DNA of 64,000 bases, from the NCBI GenBank assembly GCA_017305715.1, contig JAFKKG010000018.1, forward strand, positions 186,001-250,000, read 5' to 3'. Below the pieces are notes generated by a model. It searched no databases and was not told the origin of the DNA. It saw only the letters and a program-made list of their open reading frames with translations. This document shows positions 44,600 through 53,553 of the stretch, in pieces (position 1 is the stretch's first letter; every line of letters begins with the position of its first letter). The translations under genes were made by a program, and so were the position numbers. Origin of the DNA: Hyphomicrobiales bacterium (GTDB lineage: Bacteria > Pseudomonadota > Alphaproteobacteria > Rhizobiales > Xanthobacteraceae).

Positions 44600-44638
44600 C
44601 CGGCCTATGTTTCTGGATTCCCGATTAGAATTGACGAG

Positions 44639-45127
44639 ATGACCGCACCCATCGCCATCATTATGGGAAGCCAGTCCGACTGGGAGACTATGCGCCACGC
44701 CGCCGACACGCTTGTCGCGCTCGGGGTCGACTGCGAAAAACGCATCGTCTCGGCCCATCGCACCCCGGACCGGCTGTTTGCCTTCGCCAAGGGGGCCAAG
44801 GCTGAAGGCTTCAAGATCATCATCGCCGGCGCCGGAGGCGCGGCGCACCTGCCGGGCATGGCGGCCGCCTTGACCGAGCTGCCGGTGTTTGGCGTTCCCG
44901 TGGAATCCAGGGCGCTGTCCGGCCTCGATTCGCTCTATTCGATCGTGCAGATGCCCGCGGGCGTTCCGGTCGGAACCCTGGCGATCGGCAAGGCCGGCGC
45001 CATCAACGCCGCGCTGCTTGCCGCGAGCGTGCTGGCGCTCAACGATCCGGCACTGGCGACGCGGCTGGCCGCATGGCGCCAGCAGCAGACCGATGCGGTC
45101 AAAGAGCGTCCGGAGGGCTCGGCGTGA
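44639..45127 (+). CDS. purE: 5-(carboxyamino)imidazole ribonucleotide mutase PurE (162 aa)
   Basis: The class I PurE signature is complete: [59 protein letters not shown] and [20 protein letters not shown]. It rearranges N5-CAIR to CAIR in purine synthesis. The length is typical. It overlaps purK (GTGA), so the two are translated together. Confidence 0.95.
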   Translation: MTAPIAIIMGSQSDWETMRHAADTLVALGVDCEKRIVSAHRTPDRLFAFAKGAKAEGFKIIIAGAGGAAHLPGMAAALTELPVFGVPVESRALSGLDSLYSIVQMPAGVPVGTLAIGKAGAINAALLAASVLALNDPALATRLAAWRQQQTDAVKERPEGSA

Positions 45128-46236
45128 CGGCTTCCCCTCAGGTGAAGCTGAAGCCGGGCGACACCATCGGAATTCTCGGCGGCGGGCAATTGGGCCGGAT
45201 GCTGGCGATGGCCGCGGCGCGCCTCGGCCTGCGCTGCCAGGTGTTTTCGCCAGATCCGGATTCGCCGGCCTTCGACGTGGTGCTGAACGCGACCTGCGCG
45301 GAATATGCCGACGTCGAGGCGCTGGAGCTGTTCGCCAACGATGTCGACGTCATCACCTATGAATTCGAGAACGTGCCGGCCGCCACCGCCATGGTGCTGG
45401 CCGCGCGCCGCCCGGTGCTGCCCGCCCAGAAAATTCTGGAGACCACGCAGGACCGGCTGATCGAAAAGGATTTCGTCAAACGCCTCGGCATCGGCACCGC
45501 CGATTATGCCGATGTGTCGTCGGTGGAAAGTTTGCGCGCGGCGATTGCGAAGATCGGCCTTCCCGCCGTGATCAAGACCCGCCGCTTCGGTTATGACGGC
45601 AAGGGCCAGGCGATCATCCGCCAGGGCGACGATCTCGCAAAAGTCTGGGAAGACCTCGGCACCAGATCGGCGATCCTCGAGGCCTTCATTCCGTTCGAGC
45701 GAGAAATCTCGGTCATCGCGGCGCGTGCGGCCGACGGCCAGGTCGAAAGCTTCGACGTCACCGAGAACGAGCATCGCGACCATATCCTGAGAATCTCGCG
45801 CGCGCCGGCGCAGATATCGGAGGCGCTGGCGGCGCAGGCGCGCGGCATCGCCGAGCAGATCGCGACCGCGCTGAACTATGTCGGCGTACTGGCGGTCGAG
45901 ATGTTCGTGGTCCAGGAAAACGCTGACCAAAGCGGCAGCCCGAAAGTGCTGGTCAACGAGATCGCGCCGCGGGTGCATAATTCCGGGCACTGGACGCTGG
46001 ACGGCGCCTCGGTCTCGCAGTTCGAGCAGCACATCCGCGCCATCGCCGGCTGGCCGCTCGGCAAGCCGGTCCGTCATGGCGAGGTCACCATGACGAACCT
46101 GATTGGCGACGACATCCTTGGCTATGAACGGTGGCTGACGGTCCCCGGCGCCACCGTGCATCTCTACGGCAAGGGTGCGCCGAAGCCCGGCCGCAAAATG
46201 GGGCACGTCACCGAAGTGACGCCGGCCAGGAAGTAG
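45124..46236 (+). CDS. purK: 5-(carboxyamino)imidazole ribonucleotide synthase PurK (370 aa)
   Basis: ATP-grasp enzyme: [51 protein letters not shown] (ATP loop), [20 protein letters not shown] and [19 protein letters not shown] are diagnostic. It makes N5-CAIR from AIR, ATP and bicarbonate, the substrate of PurE. The start is GTG 45124, overlapping the purE stop. It is the second and last gene of the operon; the convergent aqpZ ends 28 bp later. Confidence 0.95.
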   Translation: MTASPQVKLKPGDTIGILGGGQLGRMLAMAAARLGLRCQVFSPDPDSPAFDVVLNATCAEYADVEALELFANDVDVITYEFENVPAATAMVLAARRPVLPAQKILETTQDRLIEKDFVKRLGIGTADYADVSSVESLRAAIAKIGLPAVIKTRRFGYDGKGQAIIRQGDDLAKVWEDLGTRSAILEAFIPFEREISVIAARAADGQVESFDVTENEHRDHILRISRAPAQISEALAAQARGIAEQIATALNYVGVLAVEMFVVQENADQSGSPKVLVNEIAPRVHNSGHWTLDGASVSQFEQHIRAIAGWPLGKPVRHGEVTMTNLIGDDILGYERWLTVPGATVHLYGKGAPKPGRKMGHVTEVTPARK

Positions 46237-46264
46237 CCGGCGCACGTATTATCGGCGGCCCTCG

Positions 46265-46981
46265 TTAGCGGCGACCCTCGACGACGCCGGTCGGCTCGTC
46301 GCTGAGCCAGCGATAGATCACCCCGCCCAGGACGCCGCCGATCAGCGGCGCGACCCAGAACAGCCAGAGCTGCGTCAGCGCCCAGCCGCCGACGAACAGC
46401 GCGGGGCCGGTGCTGCGCGCCGGATTGACCGAAGTGTTGGTGACGGGAATGCTGACGAGATGGATCATGACAAGCGCCAGTCCGATCGCCAGCGGCGCGA
46501 AGCCTGCCGGCGCCTTGCCATGGGTCGAACCCATGATGATGAACAGGAACATCATGGTCATCACCACTTCGGTGATGAAGCAGACCACCATGCTGTACTT
46601 GCCGGGCGAATGCGCGTCATAGCCGTTCGACGCAAAGCCCTTGGTGACATCGAAACCGGCGGCGCCGCTTGCGATCACGTAGAGCAGGGCCGCCGCGGCG
46701 ACGGCGCCGATCACTTGCGCGATAATGTACGGCGCGACCTGGCCGGCCGGAAAACGCCCGCCCGCGGCAAGCCCGACCGTGACGGCCGGATTGAGATGGC
46801 ACCCGGATATGTGGCCGATCGCATAGGCCATCGTGACGACGCTCAGCCCGAACGCAAAGGACACGCCCACCAGCCCGATACCCACCTGCGGAAAGCCAGC
46901 GGCGATGACGGCGCTGCCGCATCCCGCAAATGTCAGCCAGAACGTGCCGATGGCTTCAGCGGCATATTTTTTTGTATTCAT
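46265..46981 (-). CDS. aqpZ: Aquaporin Z (238 aa)
   Basis: Six membrane helices with two NPA half-helices: [13 protein letters not shown] and [14 protein letters not shown]. The selectivity-filter residues of water-specific AqpZ are kept (His in [19 protein letters not shown], Thr in the same segment and the Arg after the second NPA). It conducts water across the inner membrane. ATG 46981 begins [20 protein letters not shown], the typical start. Single gene. Confidence 0.92.
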   Translation of the reverse strand: MNTKKYAAEAIGTFWLTFAGCGSAVIAAGFPQVGIGLVGVSFAFGLSVVTMAYAIGHISGCHLNPAVTVGLAAGGRFPAGQVAPYIIAQVIGAVAAAALLYVIASGAAGFDVTKGFASNGYDAHSPGKYSMVVCFITEVVMTMMFLFIIMGSTHGKAPAGFAPLAIGLALVMIHLVSIPVTNTSVNPARSTGPALFVGGWALTQLWLFWVAPLIGGVLGGVIYRWLSDEPTGVVEGRR

Positions 46982-47245
46982 GTAGGTATCTCCCCAGATT
47001 GGTGTTGCCGGGTTGCTCAAAACGCCGGGAACAGCCTTGGTCTGGGCGCGCAAGCTCCCAAATCAGGGCCGAACAGGACCAAGTTTGCCATATTTCGTGG
47101 CTTTACTTGGCCCGGAAACCGCTTCGCAGGTGGACATCCACGCTTTTGTCTGGTACATGCCCGCGCTCAGGGTTAAGGGCTAGGCCTTTCGCCAGCTCTT
47201 TGCTTTACCAGAATCCCTACCCGATCAATTGAAAGAGGATGCCGC

Positions 47246-47557
47246 GTGCAGGTTCTCGTCCGCGATAACAATGTCGATCAAGCCCTCAAGGCGCTGAAGA
47301 AGAAGATGCAGCGCGAGGGTATCTTCCGCGAGATGAAGCTCCGCGGTCATTATGAAAAGCCCTCCGAGAAAAAGGCCCGTGAAAAGGCCGAAGCCGTGCG
47401 CCGCGCGCGAAAGCTGGCCCGCAAGAAGCTGCAGCGCGAAGGCCTGCTGCCGATGAAGCCGAAGCCGGTGTTCGGCGCCGGCCCTGGCGGCGACCGTGGT
47501 GGTCCCGGCGGCGGTGGCCGTGGTGGTCCCGGTGCAGGTCCGCGCGGACCGCGCTGA
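47246..47557 (+). CDS. rpsU: 30S ribosomal protein S21 with Gly-rich C-terminal tail (103 aa)
   Basis: The core ([57 protein letters not shown]) is S21. S21 joins the 30S subunit near the anti-Shine-Dalgarno end of 16S rRNA. The C-terminus continues with about 30 residues rich in Gly/Pro/Arg ([18 protein letters not shown]), a disordered basic tail longer than in enteric S21. The start is GTG 47246 after AAGAGG; an ATG seven bases upstream is out of frame. A perfect terminator follows at 47581. Confidence 0.92.
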   Translation: MQVLVRDNNVDQALKALKKKMQREGIFREMKLRGHYEKPSEKKAREKAEAVRRARKLARKKLQREGLLPMKPKPVFGAGPGGDRGGPGGGGRGGPGAGPRGPR

Positions 47558-47580
47558 ACGATCCGGCAAATCTGGATTTG

Positions 47581-47608
47581 AAAAACGCGGGCCCAGGCCC
47601 GCGTTTTT
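47581..47608 (+). terminator. Rho-independent terminator after rpsU
   Basis: AAAAACGCGGGCC (47581-47593) and GGCCCGCGTTTTT (47596-47608) are perfect 13-bp complements around CA, ending in a T-run and followed by GTTTG. It lies 23 bp after the rpsU stop. The A-run on the left means it could also work in the reverse direction. Confidence 0.9.
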
Positions 47609-47723
47609 GTTTGTCCGTCCGATGTCGCCGAGACGCCAAAGCAGGCGTTGGACGGGTTTTTAAACCGCCATTGCGGCCATTTTGACCGATGCATTTTGCG
47701 GCGTGTCGCGGTACCTATGCGGC

Positions 47724-48374
47724 ATGGACGCGCGAGCATTCCGCCATATGGCCATGCCGGCCCCGTTTTCCCGTGCCGCACGCCGCTCGGCCGCGCTTGT
47801 CGCGCTGCTGGCCATCCCGCTTGGCGGCTGCTCGTTCGATCTCGGATCGTGGGGCGCGGACAGCCAGAAGCCGCAGCCCGTCGTACAAACCCCGTCCGAC
47901 AATATCAGCGCGCGCAGCGTCAACGATTCGCAAGGCTACGCCACGCGCGGCCAGGTGCTGGCGAAGTCCGGCAAGAACGAAGAGGCGTTGGCGGAATTCG
48001 ATCGCGCGATCGCGCTCGATCCATATAACGTGCAGGCACTCTACGGCCGCGGGCTGATCCATCAGGCCGAAAAGCAATACCAGCAGGCGATCGAGGATTT
48101 CTCCGCCGCCAATGGCCTGACCCCGCAAAAGGTCGAGCCGTTGCTCGGCCGCGCGACGAGTTATCTTGCGATCGACAAGGCCAAGGAAGCGGCTGCCGAC
48201 CTCGACGAGGCGGTGCAGGCCGACCCCAACAGCGCACCCGCCTGGTCAGCGCGGGGGCAGGCCTATGAGCGGCTTGGCGACAAGGCCAAGGCGGCCGCTT
48301 CCTATGGCCGCGCCATTGCGCTCCGCCCCAGGGACGAAGCCGCACGAAGCGGCCTGGCCCGCACCGGCGGCTGA
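47724..48374 (+). CDS. TPR-repeat lipoprotein (216 aa)
   Basis: The N-terminal signal ends in a lipobox ALLAIPLGGCSFDLGS with the Cys near residue 36, so it is a membrane-anchored lipoprotein. At least three TPR units follow: ATRGQVLAKSGKNEEALAEF, YGRGLIHQAEKQYQQAIEDF and ARGQAYERLGDKAKAAASYG. TPR lipoproteins serve as periplasmic scaffolds. ATG 47724 is used; an in-frame TTG 42 bp earlier would lengthen the signal. The function is not known. Confidence 0.75.
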   Translation: MDARAFRHMAMPAPFSRAARRSAALVALLAIPLGGCSFDLGSWGADSQKPQPVVQTPSDNISARSVNDSQGYATRGQVLAKSGKNEEALAEFDRAIALDPYNVQALYGRGLIHQAEKQYQQAIEDFSAANGLTPQKVEPLLGRATSYLAIDKAKEAAADLDEAVQADPNSAPAWSARGQAYERLGDKAKAAASYGRAIALRPRDEAARSGLARTGG

Positions 48375-48412
48375 ACGCAAGCGCCGGGGCACGGCTAACC
48401 CCGACCGATCGG

Positions 48413-49315
48413 CTATTTCGGCAAGACCGCGTGGAACAAGGATTTCGCCGTCGACAGCACGTCCTCGGCAACCGCCGTGCTACGCTCGCGCACCGACGGC
48501 TCCGCCACATCGGCCCGCAAATCGAGCGGACGGGAGACCGGGATTTCGGCCGGCGGCGTCGGATGGCGCGGATCCGCGGATGCATCGTCGGCGTAAGGCG
48601 GCCTGCCGTGGTCAAAGGTCTCTCCCCCTGACGGCGTCGAAACCGTGATCGGCGGCGGCAGCGGGCGAAGCGCCGGCGCGACCGCAACGCGAGGCGTCTC
48701 GATCCGGGGAGATTCCGGCACACGCGCGTCGGATGGCCGCGGCAAACCGTCATTATTGACGCGCAACCGCTCGATCGCCGCGCGCGCAAGGTCATTGGCG
48801 TCCCGGCGGTCTTCCGGCACCGCGGCAGTTTCCACGACCGGCGCGGACGGCGGGACGGTCGCAACCGCGGGCGTCACGGCCTGCACCGGCGACGGCAGCA
48901 CGACCCTGATTTTTTCCTTTTCACGTGCCGCGGCGCGTGCCGGGCGGGGCTCGGCCGGAATGCTCGCGGACTCGACCGGCGCATCGGCGGGCTTCGTGTC
49001 AGCCTTCAGGTCGGCCTTGGCTTCGACCTTCTCGACCACCGTCGGCCGCTCGGCTGCGGTTTTCTCGAAGATGGCCTTTTCGGAGATTCCCTTTGCCTTG
49101 ACGCCGGCGGCCGGCAGGTTGCCGACGTCACCTGTCCGAACCTCAGGGCTCTTGGCTGCCGTTTTGGGGTCGGCAGCCGATACGGCGGCGGCGACGGGAG
49201 CGTCCGTGGCCGGCTTGGTCACGATGTAATGGTTGACGATGTAGGCCCCGATGACGGTCGCGGCCACCGAAGGCAGGATGTCGATCGTAAATTTCGAAAG
49301 ATACTTTTTCAGCAT
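48413..49315 (-). CDS. Membrane-anchored Pro/Ala-rich protein of unknown function (300 aa)
   Basis: One N-terminal membrane segment (IDILPSVAATVIGAYIVNHY, residues 9-28) is followed by about 270 low-complexity residues rich in Ala, Pro, Glu and Lys, and a short conserved-looking C-terminus (AEDVLSTAKSLFHAVLPK). The bulk would be periplasmic and disordered. ATG 49315 follows GGGAG at 8-nt spacing; a GTG three codons earlier is the alternative. No family is recognised. Confidence 0.6.
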   Translation of the reverse strand: MLKKYLSKFTIDILPSVAATVIGAYIVNHYIVTKPATDAPVAAAVSAADPKTAAKSPEVRTGDVGNLPAAGVKAKGISEKAIFEKTAAERPTVVEKVEAKADLKADTKPADAPVESASIPAEPRPARAAAREKEKIRVVLPSPVQAVTPAVATVPPSAPVVETAAVPEDRRDANDLARAAIERLRVNNDGLPRPSDARVPESPRIETPRVAVAPALRPLPPPITVSTPSGGETFDHGRPPYADDASADPRHPTPPAEIPVSRPLDLRADVAEPSVRERSTAVAEDVLSTAKSLFHAVLPK

Positions 49316-49454
49316 GCCGGCCACTCCCCGCGACCAGGTAGATGCGGGAACTTCTGGGCATATTGAGGGATCAACTGCGACGGATCGGTGGCAAATGTGC
49401 AGTTCCTGATGAGGTTCCGTGTCTGCCGCCCTGGCGGCGACCCTACCGGATCGT

Positions 49455-49739
49455 TCAGGGCTTCAGCTCGACCTCCAGGAACACGATCTCGCTGGCCGTC
49501 TCGTTGAGCACGTCGTGCTCGACGCCGGCTTTGCGGAAATAGGATTTGCCGACCGCGAGCTGCGCCTTCGAGCGCTCGCCGTTCGGCGCCACGATGGTCA
49601 TCTCGCCTGACGTCACCGGCACGATCACATAATCCATCCCGTGGGTGTGGTGGCCGGTCGCACTGCCCGGCGCCAGCCGCCATTCGGTGACGCGAACTTC
49701 GGGGGTGTCGACCTGAACGTCTGACTTGGCGCTGAGCAT
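49455..49739 (-). CDS. Small cupin-domain protein (94 aa)
   Basis: Single cupin_2 barrel: EWRLAPGSATGHHTHGMDYV with two metal-type His in ATGHHTHGMDY (motif 1), and GKSYFRKAGVEHDVLNETA (motif 2). Such proteins bind a metal and a small ligand or act as simple isomerases or dioxygenase-like enzymes; the role is unknown. It lies 33 bp after the antiporter start region on the same strand, with both genes read leftward. Confidence 0.75.
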   Translation of the reverse strand: MLSAKSDVQVDTPEVRVTEWRLAPGSATGHHTHGMDYVIVPVTSGEMTIVAPNGERSKAQLAVGKSYFRKAGVEHDVLNETASEIVFLEVELKP

Positions 49740-49772
49740 TTTCGGTTCACTCCGGGGAACTGGCGAAGGGCG

Positions 49773-50879
49773 TTACGGCACGAATACCATGAACAGGAAT
49801 ACGGCAAATACGACCATGTGCACCAGCCCGAACAGGATGTTGGTGCGGCCGGTGCCGAAGGTGAGCATGCTGATGATGAAGGTCAACACCAGCAGCACCA
49901 TCTCCTGCGCATTGAGGCCGAGCACCAACTGCTTGTCGAGCGTGTAGGCGGCGACGGCGACCGCCGGGATCGTCAACCCGATGGTCGCCAGCGACGAGCC
50001 GAGCGCCAGGTTGATGCTCTTCTGCAGGTCGTTCTTACGGGCGGCGCCAATGGCGGCGACGCTCTCCGGTAACAGGATCAACAGCGCCACCAGCACGCCC
50101 GCGAAAGCCGGCGGCGCGCCGATGCTGGCAATCGCGATATCGACCACCAGCGAGAACTTCTTGGCCAGCAGCACCACCGCCAGCAGCGAAAGCAGCAGCA
50201 GCGCTATGCTCAACGCCAGCATCCGGTTCGACAGTTGCGATCCGCCGGCCGCATCGCCCGTGGCGCTACCGACGAAATAGTCGCTGTGGCGGATGGTCTG
50301 GATGTACAGAAACACGGCGTAGAGAAGCAGCGTGACGACGCTGACAAAGCCGAGTTGAGCCGCCGAATAGATCGGCCCGGCCGCTGTCAGCGTGTAGTTG
50401 GGCATGATCAGCGTGATGGTCGCCATCACGAACAGCACGCTGAGATACAGATTGGCGCCGGAGACCTGAAAATCCTGCTCGCGATAGCGCAGCCCGCCAA
50501 TGAAGATGCAGAGACCAACCAGGCCATTGCAGACGATCATGACGACGGCAAACACGGTGTCCCGCGCCAGCGTCGGCACCGGCTTGTCACCGAGCATGAT
50601 GGTTGCGATCAGCGCGACCTCGATGATGGTGACCGCGAGCGTCAACAACAGCGTGCCATAGGGCTCGCCGATCCGTTCCGCGATCACCTCGGCGTGATGC
50701 ACGGCCGCAAACACCGTACCGAACAGGATCGCCAGCAGCAGTGCCGCGAACAACAACCCGATAGCAGAGGGCGTGAAGGTCAGCCCGAGCCCGGTGGCGA
50801 CGACGAACAGCGCCACCGCCAGTGCGGGGAAAATCCACGACGATTTCGGCATCGGGCCGTGCGCGCTCATATGATCCAT
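49773..50879 (-). CDS. Calcium/proton antiporter, y4hA/ChaA type (368 aa)
   Basis: Ten or eleven membrane helices with the two alpha-repeat motifs of the CaCA superfamily: AERIGEPYGTLLLTLAVTII (with acidic Glu) and LPESVAAIGAARKNDLQKSI plus NLALGSSLATIGLTIPAVA. This matches the rhizobial 'ionic transporter y4hA' family, related to ChaA. It would export Ca2+ or other cations in exchange for protons. It starts at ATG 50879; ATG 50870 is a possible alternative. Confidence 0.82.
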   Translation of the reverse strand: MDHMSAHGPMPKSSWIFPALAVALFVVATGLGLTFTPSAIGLLFAALLLAILFGTVFAAVHHAEVIAERIGEPYGTLLLTLAVTIIEVALIATIMLGDKPVPTLARDTVFAVVMIVCNGLVGLCIFIGGLRYREQDFQVSGANLYLSVLFVMATITLIMPNYTLTAAGPIYSAAQLGFVSVVTLLLYAVFLYIQTIRHSDYFVGSATGDAAGGSQLSNRMLALSIALLLLSLLAVVLLAKKFSLVVDIAIASIGAPPAFAGVLVALLILLPESVAAIGAARKNDLQKSINLALGSSLATIGLTIPAVAVAAYTLDKQLVLGLNAQEMVLLVLTFIISMLTFGTGRTNILFGLVHMVVFAVFLFMVFVP

Positions 50880-50927
50880 ATCCCTGGGATGATTACCGGC
50901 CGACTATGCAGCAAACAATCGCCGGCG

Positions 50928-51734
50928 TCAGCCTTTTGCGGCGTTGATGAACTGCCGGGCCACTTCGATTGCGCCGAAATTGCCGAGATTCTCGTGGCCG
51001 CCGCCGGGAAAGCGAATGAACTGCTTCGGTTCATGGGCGAGCGCAAACAGCCGTTCGCCGAAGGCGATGGGGATTGCGCGGTCGTTGGCGCCATGCATGA
51101 CCAACAGCGGAGCCTTGACGCGCGCGATACGCTCATCGGAGCGGAATTGATCCCGCATCACCAGCCGCACCGGCATGAACCAGAACATCGATGCAGCCAC
51201 CTCCGCGGTCGACGTATACGGCGCCTCCAGGATGACCTTGCCAACCGGCTGCTCCGCCGCCAGCGCCACCGCGACGCCGGTGCCGAGCGAAAAGCCCCAC
51301 ACCACGATCCTTTCCGCGCCATAGCGCGACGTCGTGAAGGCGTAGGCCATGGCCGCGTCCTGCAGCAATCCGCGCTCGCTCGGGTGTCCGCTCGAACCCG
51401 CATAACCGCGATAGGACAGCGCGACGACGCCCATGCCGTCGGCGATCAGCTCGCGAAAGCGGCCAAAGAAGCCCGCGAGGAAATCGCCATTGCCGTGGAA
51501 ATAGAGGATGACCGGGCGGCCGGGCCGGGCCGGAACATGCCAGACGATAACCTTCTCGCCGTCCACGGTGGTCAGCACATGCTCTTCGGCTTCCGGAAAG
51601 CCGGCCGCCTCGGGTGTCGTACGCACCGCCGTGGGAATGGGAAACAGGAACGATCGCTGCGCCAGGAACAGCGCGGCAAGCCCGCAGGCATAACCGACCG
51701 AAACGACAATCAGCAGCCATTTCAGGACGGTCAT
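50928..51734 (-). CDS. Alpha/beta hydrolase, membrane-tethered (268 aa)
   Basis: An N-terminal hydrophobic helix (VLKWLLIVVSVGYACGLAAL) is followed by an alpha/beta hydrolase fold: VILYFHGNGDFLAGFFGRFR (oxyanion region), VWGFSLGTGVAVALAAE with nucleophile Ser in GFSLG, PLLVMHGANDRAIPIAFGER with Asp, and FPGGGHENLGNFG with His. The triad appears complete. It resembles BEM46/FrsA-like serine hydrolases of unknown substrate. It lies between the antiporter and pntB, all leftward. Confidence 0.8.
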   Translation of the reverse strand: MTVLKWLLIVVSVGYACGLAALFLAQRSFLFPIPTAVRTTPEAAGFPEAEEHVLTTVDGEKVIVWHVPARPGRPVILYFHGNGDFLAGFFGRFRELIADGMGVVALSYRGYAGSSGHPSERGLLQDAAMAYAFTTSRYGAERIVVWGFSLGTGVAVALAAEQPVGKVILEAPYTSTAEVAASMFWFMPVRLVMRDQFRSDERIARVKAPLLVMHGANDRAIPIAFGERLFALAHEPKQFIRFPGGGHENLGNFGAIEVARQFINAAKG

Positions 51735-51753
51735 GACTGCCCGCGTGGCGAGG

Positions 51754-53154
51754 TTACATCGCCTTGACGATGCTCTCGGTCACCTTCTTGGCATCGCCGA
51801 GCAGCATCATGGTGTTGTCGCGATAGAACAGCGGATTGTCGATGCCGGCATAGCCCGAGGCCAGTGAGCGCTTGATGAACATCACGGTGCCCGCCTTCCA
51901 GACCTGCAACACCGGCATGCCGTAGATCGGCGAGGTCTTGTCGTCCTCGGCCGCCGGATTGGTGACGTCGTTGGCGCCGATCACAAAGGCGATGTCGGCC
52001 TGCGCGAATTCGGAGTTGATGTCCTCGAGTTCGAACACCTCGTCATAGGGCACGTTGGCTTCCGCCAGCAGCACGTTCATGTGGCCGGGCATGCGGCCCG
52101 CGACCGGATGAATGGCGTACTTCACCTCGACGCCTTCCTTCTTCAGGATGTCGCCCATTTCGCGCAGCGCGTGCTGGGCCTGCGCCACCGCCATGCCGTA
52201 GCCGGGCACGATGATGACCTTCTGCGCATTCTTCATGATGAAGGCCGCATCGTCGGCCGAACCAAGTTTGACGGGTCGCGCTTCAGCACCCGCACCGCCG
52301 CCGGCCGCGGCGGTCTCGCCGCCAAAGCCGCCGAGGATGACCGAGATGAAGGAGCGGTTCATCGCGTGGCACATGATGTAGGACAGGATCGCGCCGGACG
52401 AACCGACGAGCGCGCCGGTGATGATCAGCGCGGAATTGCCGAGCGTGAAGCCGATGCCGGCGGCGGCCCACCCCGAATAGGAGTTCAGCATCGAGATCAC
52501 GACCGGCATGTCGGCGCCGCCGATCGGGATAATCATCAGCACGCCGAGCACCAGCGCGATGATCGTGATCAGCCAGAAGTCGAGCGCGCTGCCGGAGCGC
52601 ACCAGGCCGAAGATGAAGAAGACCAATGCCAGCGCGAGCGCGACGTTGATGATGTGACGGCCGGGCAGGATGATCGGCGCGCCGCTCATGCGGGCCGAAA
52701 GCTTCAGGAATGCGATCACCGAGCCGGTGAACGTCAGCGCGCCGATGGCGACACCGAGCGACATCTCGACCAGGCTGGAAGCGTGGATGTTGCCGGGCGT
52801 GCCGATGTCGAAGGCTTCGGGTGCGTAGAACGCGCCGGCGGCCACCAGCACCGCGGCCATGCCGACCAGCGAGTGGAAGGCGGCGACCAGTTCCGGCATC
52901 GACGTCATCGGCACCCGGCGCGCGATCACGGCACCGATGCCGCCGCCGATCGCGATGCCCAGGATCACCAGCACCCAGGCGACGCCGTCCGCGGGCGGAT
53001 GGCTGGCAAGCGTGGTCGCGACCGCGATCGCCATGCCGATCATGCCGAATAAATTGCCCTGGCGGGAGGATGCCGGACTGGACAGGCCGCGCAGCGACAG
53101 GATGAACAGCACACCCGCGACGAGATATAACAGTGCAGCCAGATTGGCGTTCAT
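51754..53154 (-). CDS. pntB: Proton-translocating NAD(P) transhydrogenase subunit beta (466 aa)
   Basis: The N-terminal membrane domain (several helices to about residue 270) contains GAFYAPEAFDIG and MIIPIGGADMPVVISMLNSY. The C-terminal NADP-binding domain III has VIIVPGYGMAVAQAQHALRE and VKYAIHPVAGRMPGHMNVLL, with DINSEFAQADIAFVIGANDV. It couples hydride transfer from NADH to NADP+ with proton entry. It forms one operon with pntA2 (53209) and pntA1 (53554). Confidence 0.95.
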   Translation of the reverse strand: MNANLAALLYLVAGVLFILSLRGLSSPASSRQGNLFGMIGMAIAVATTLASHPPADGVAWVLVILGIAIGGGIGAVIARRVPMTSMPELVAAFHSLVGMAAVLVAAGAFYAPEAFDIGTPGNIHASSLVEMSLGVAIGALTFTGSVIAFLKLSARMSGAPIILPGRHIINVALALALVFFIFGLVRSGSALDFWLITIIALVLGVLMIIPIGGADMPVVISMLNSYSGWAAAGIGFTLGNSALIITGALVGSSGAILSYIMCHAMNRSFISVILGGFGGETAAAGGGAGAEARPVKLGSADDAAFIMKNAQKVIIVPGYGMAVAQAQHALREMGDILKKEGVEVKYAIHPVAGRMPGHMNVLLAEANVPYDEVFELEDINSEFAQADIAFVIGANDVTNPAAEDDKTSPIYGMPVLQVWKAGTVMFIKRSLASGYAGIDNPLFYRDNTMMLLGDAKKVTESIVKAM

Positions 53155-53208
53155 CTCAGGTCCCCATTTGCTTCGTCACACCGAGGTGCACGCCGCTCGC
53201 TGGTCATT

Positions 53209-53526
53209 TCACTTGGCCTTCTTCTTGTACATCGCCAGCATGCGCTGGGTGACAAGGAAGCCGCCGAAGATGTTCACGCAGGCGAAGATCAGCGCGACGA
53301 AACCGAAACCGCGCGCCCAGCCCGAGCCGCTCGAGATCATGGGAACGCCGACCGCCAGCAGCGCGCCGACCACGATCACCGATGAGATCGCATTGGTCAC
53401 CGACATCAGCGGCGTATGCAGCGCGGGGGTCACCGACCACACCACGAAATAGCCGACGAAAACGGCGAGAACGAAGATCGACAACCGGAACACGAAGGGA
53501 TCGACGGCCTGTGCGATATGATCCAT
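53209..53526 (-). CDS. pntA2: NAD(P) transhydrogenase subunit alpha, membrane part (105 aa)
   Basis: Three hydrophobic helices: FVFRLSIFVLAVFVGYFVVW, TNAISSVIVVGALLAVGVPM and GFVALIFACVNIFGGFLVTQ, with the charged ending MLAMYKKKAK. This is the separate domain-II half of the alpha subunit as in Rhodospirillum and Bradyrhizobium. It is encoded 27 bp after pntA1 and 54 bp before pntB. Confidence 0.93.
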   Translation of the reverse strand: MDHIAQAVDPFVFRLSIFVLAVFVGYFVVWSVTPALHTPLMSVTNAISSVIVVGALLAVGVPMISSGSGWARGFGFVALIFACVNIFGGFLVTQRMLAMYKKKAK

Positions 53527-53553
53527 GGCGGCTCTCCTGACGCGGTCTATTCG

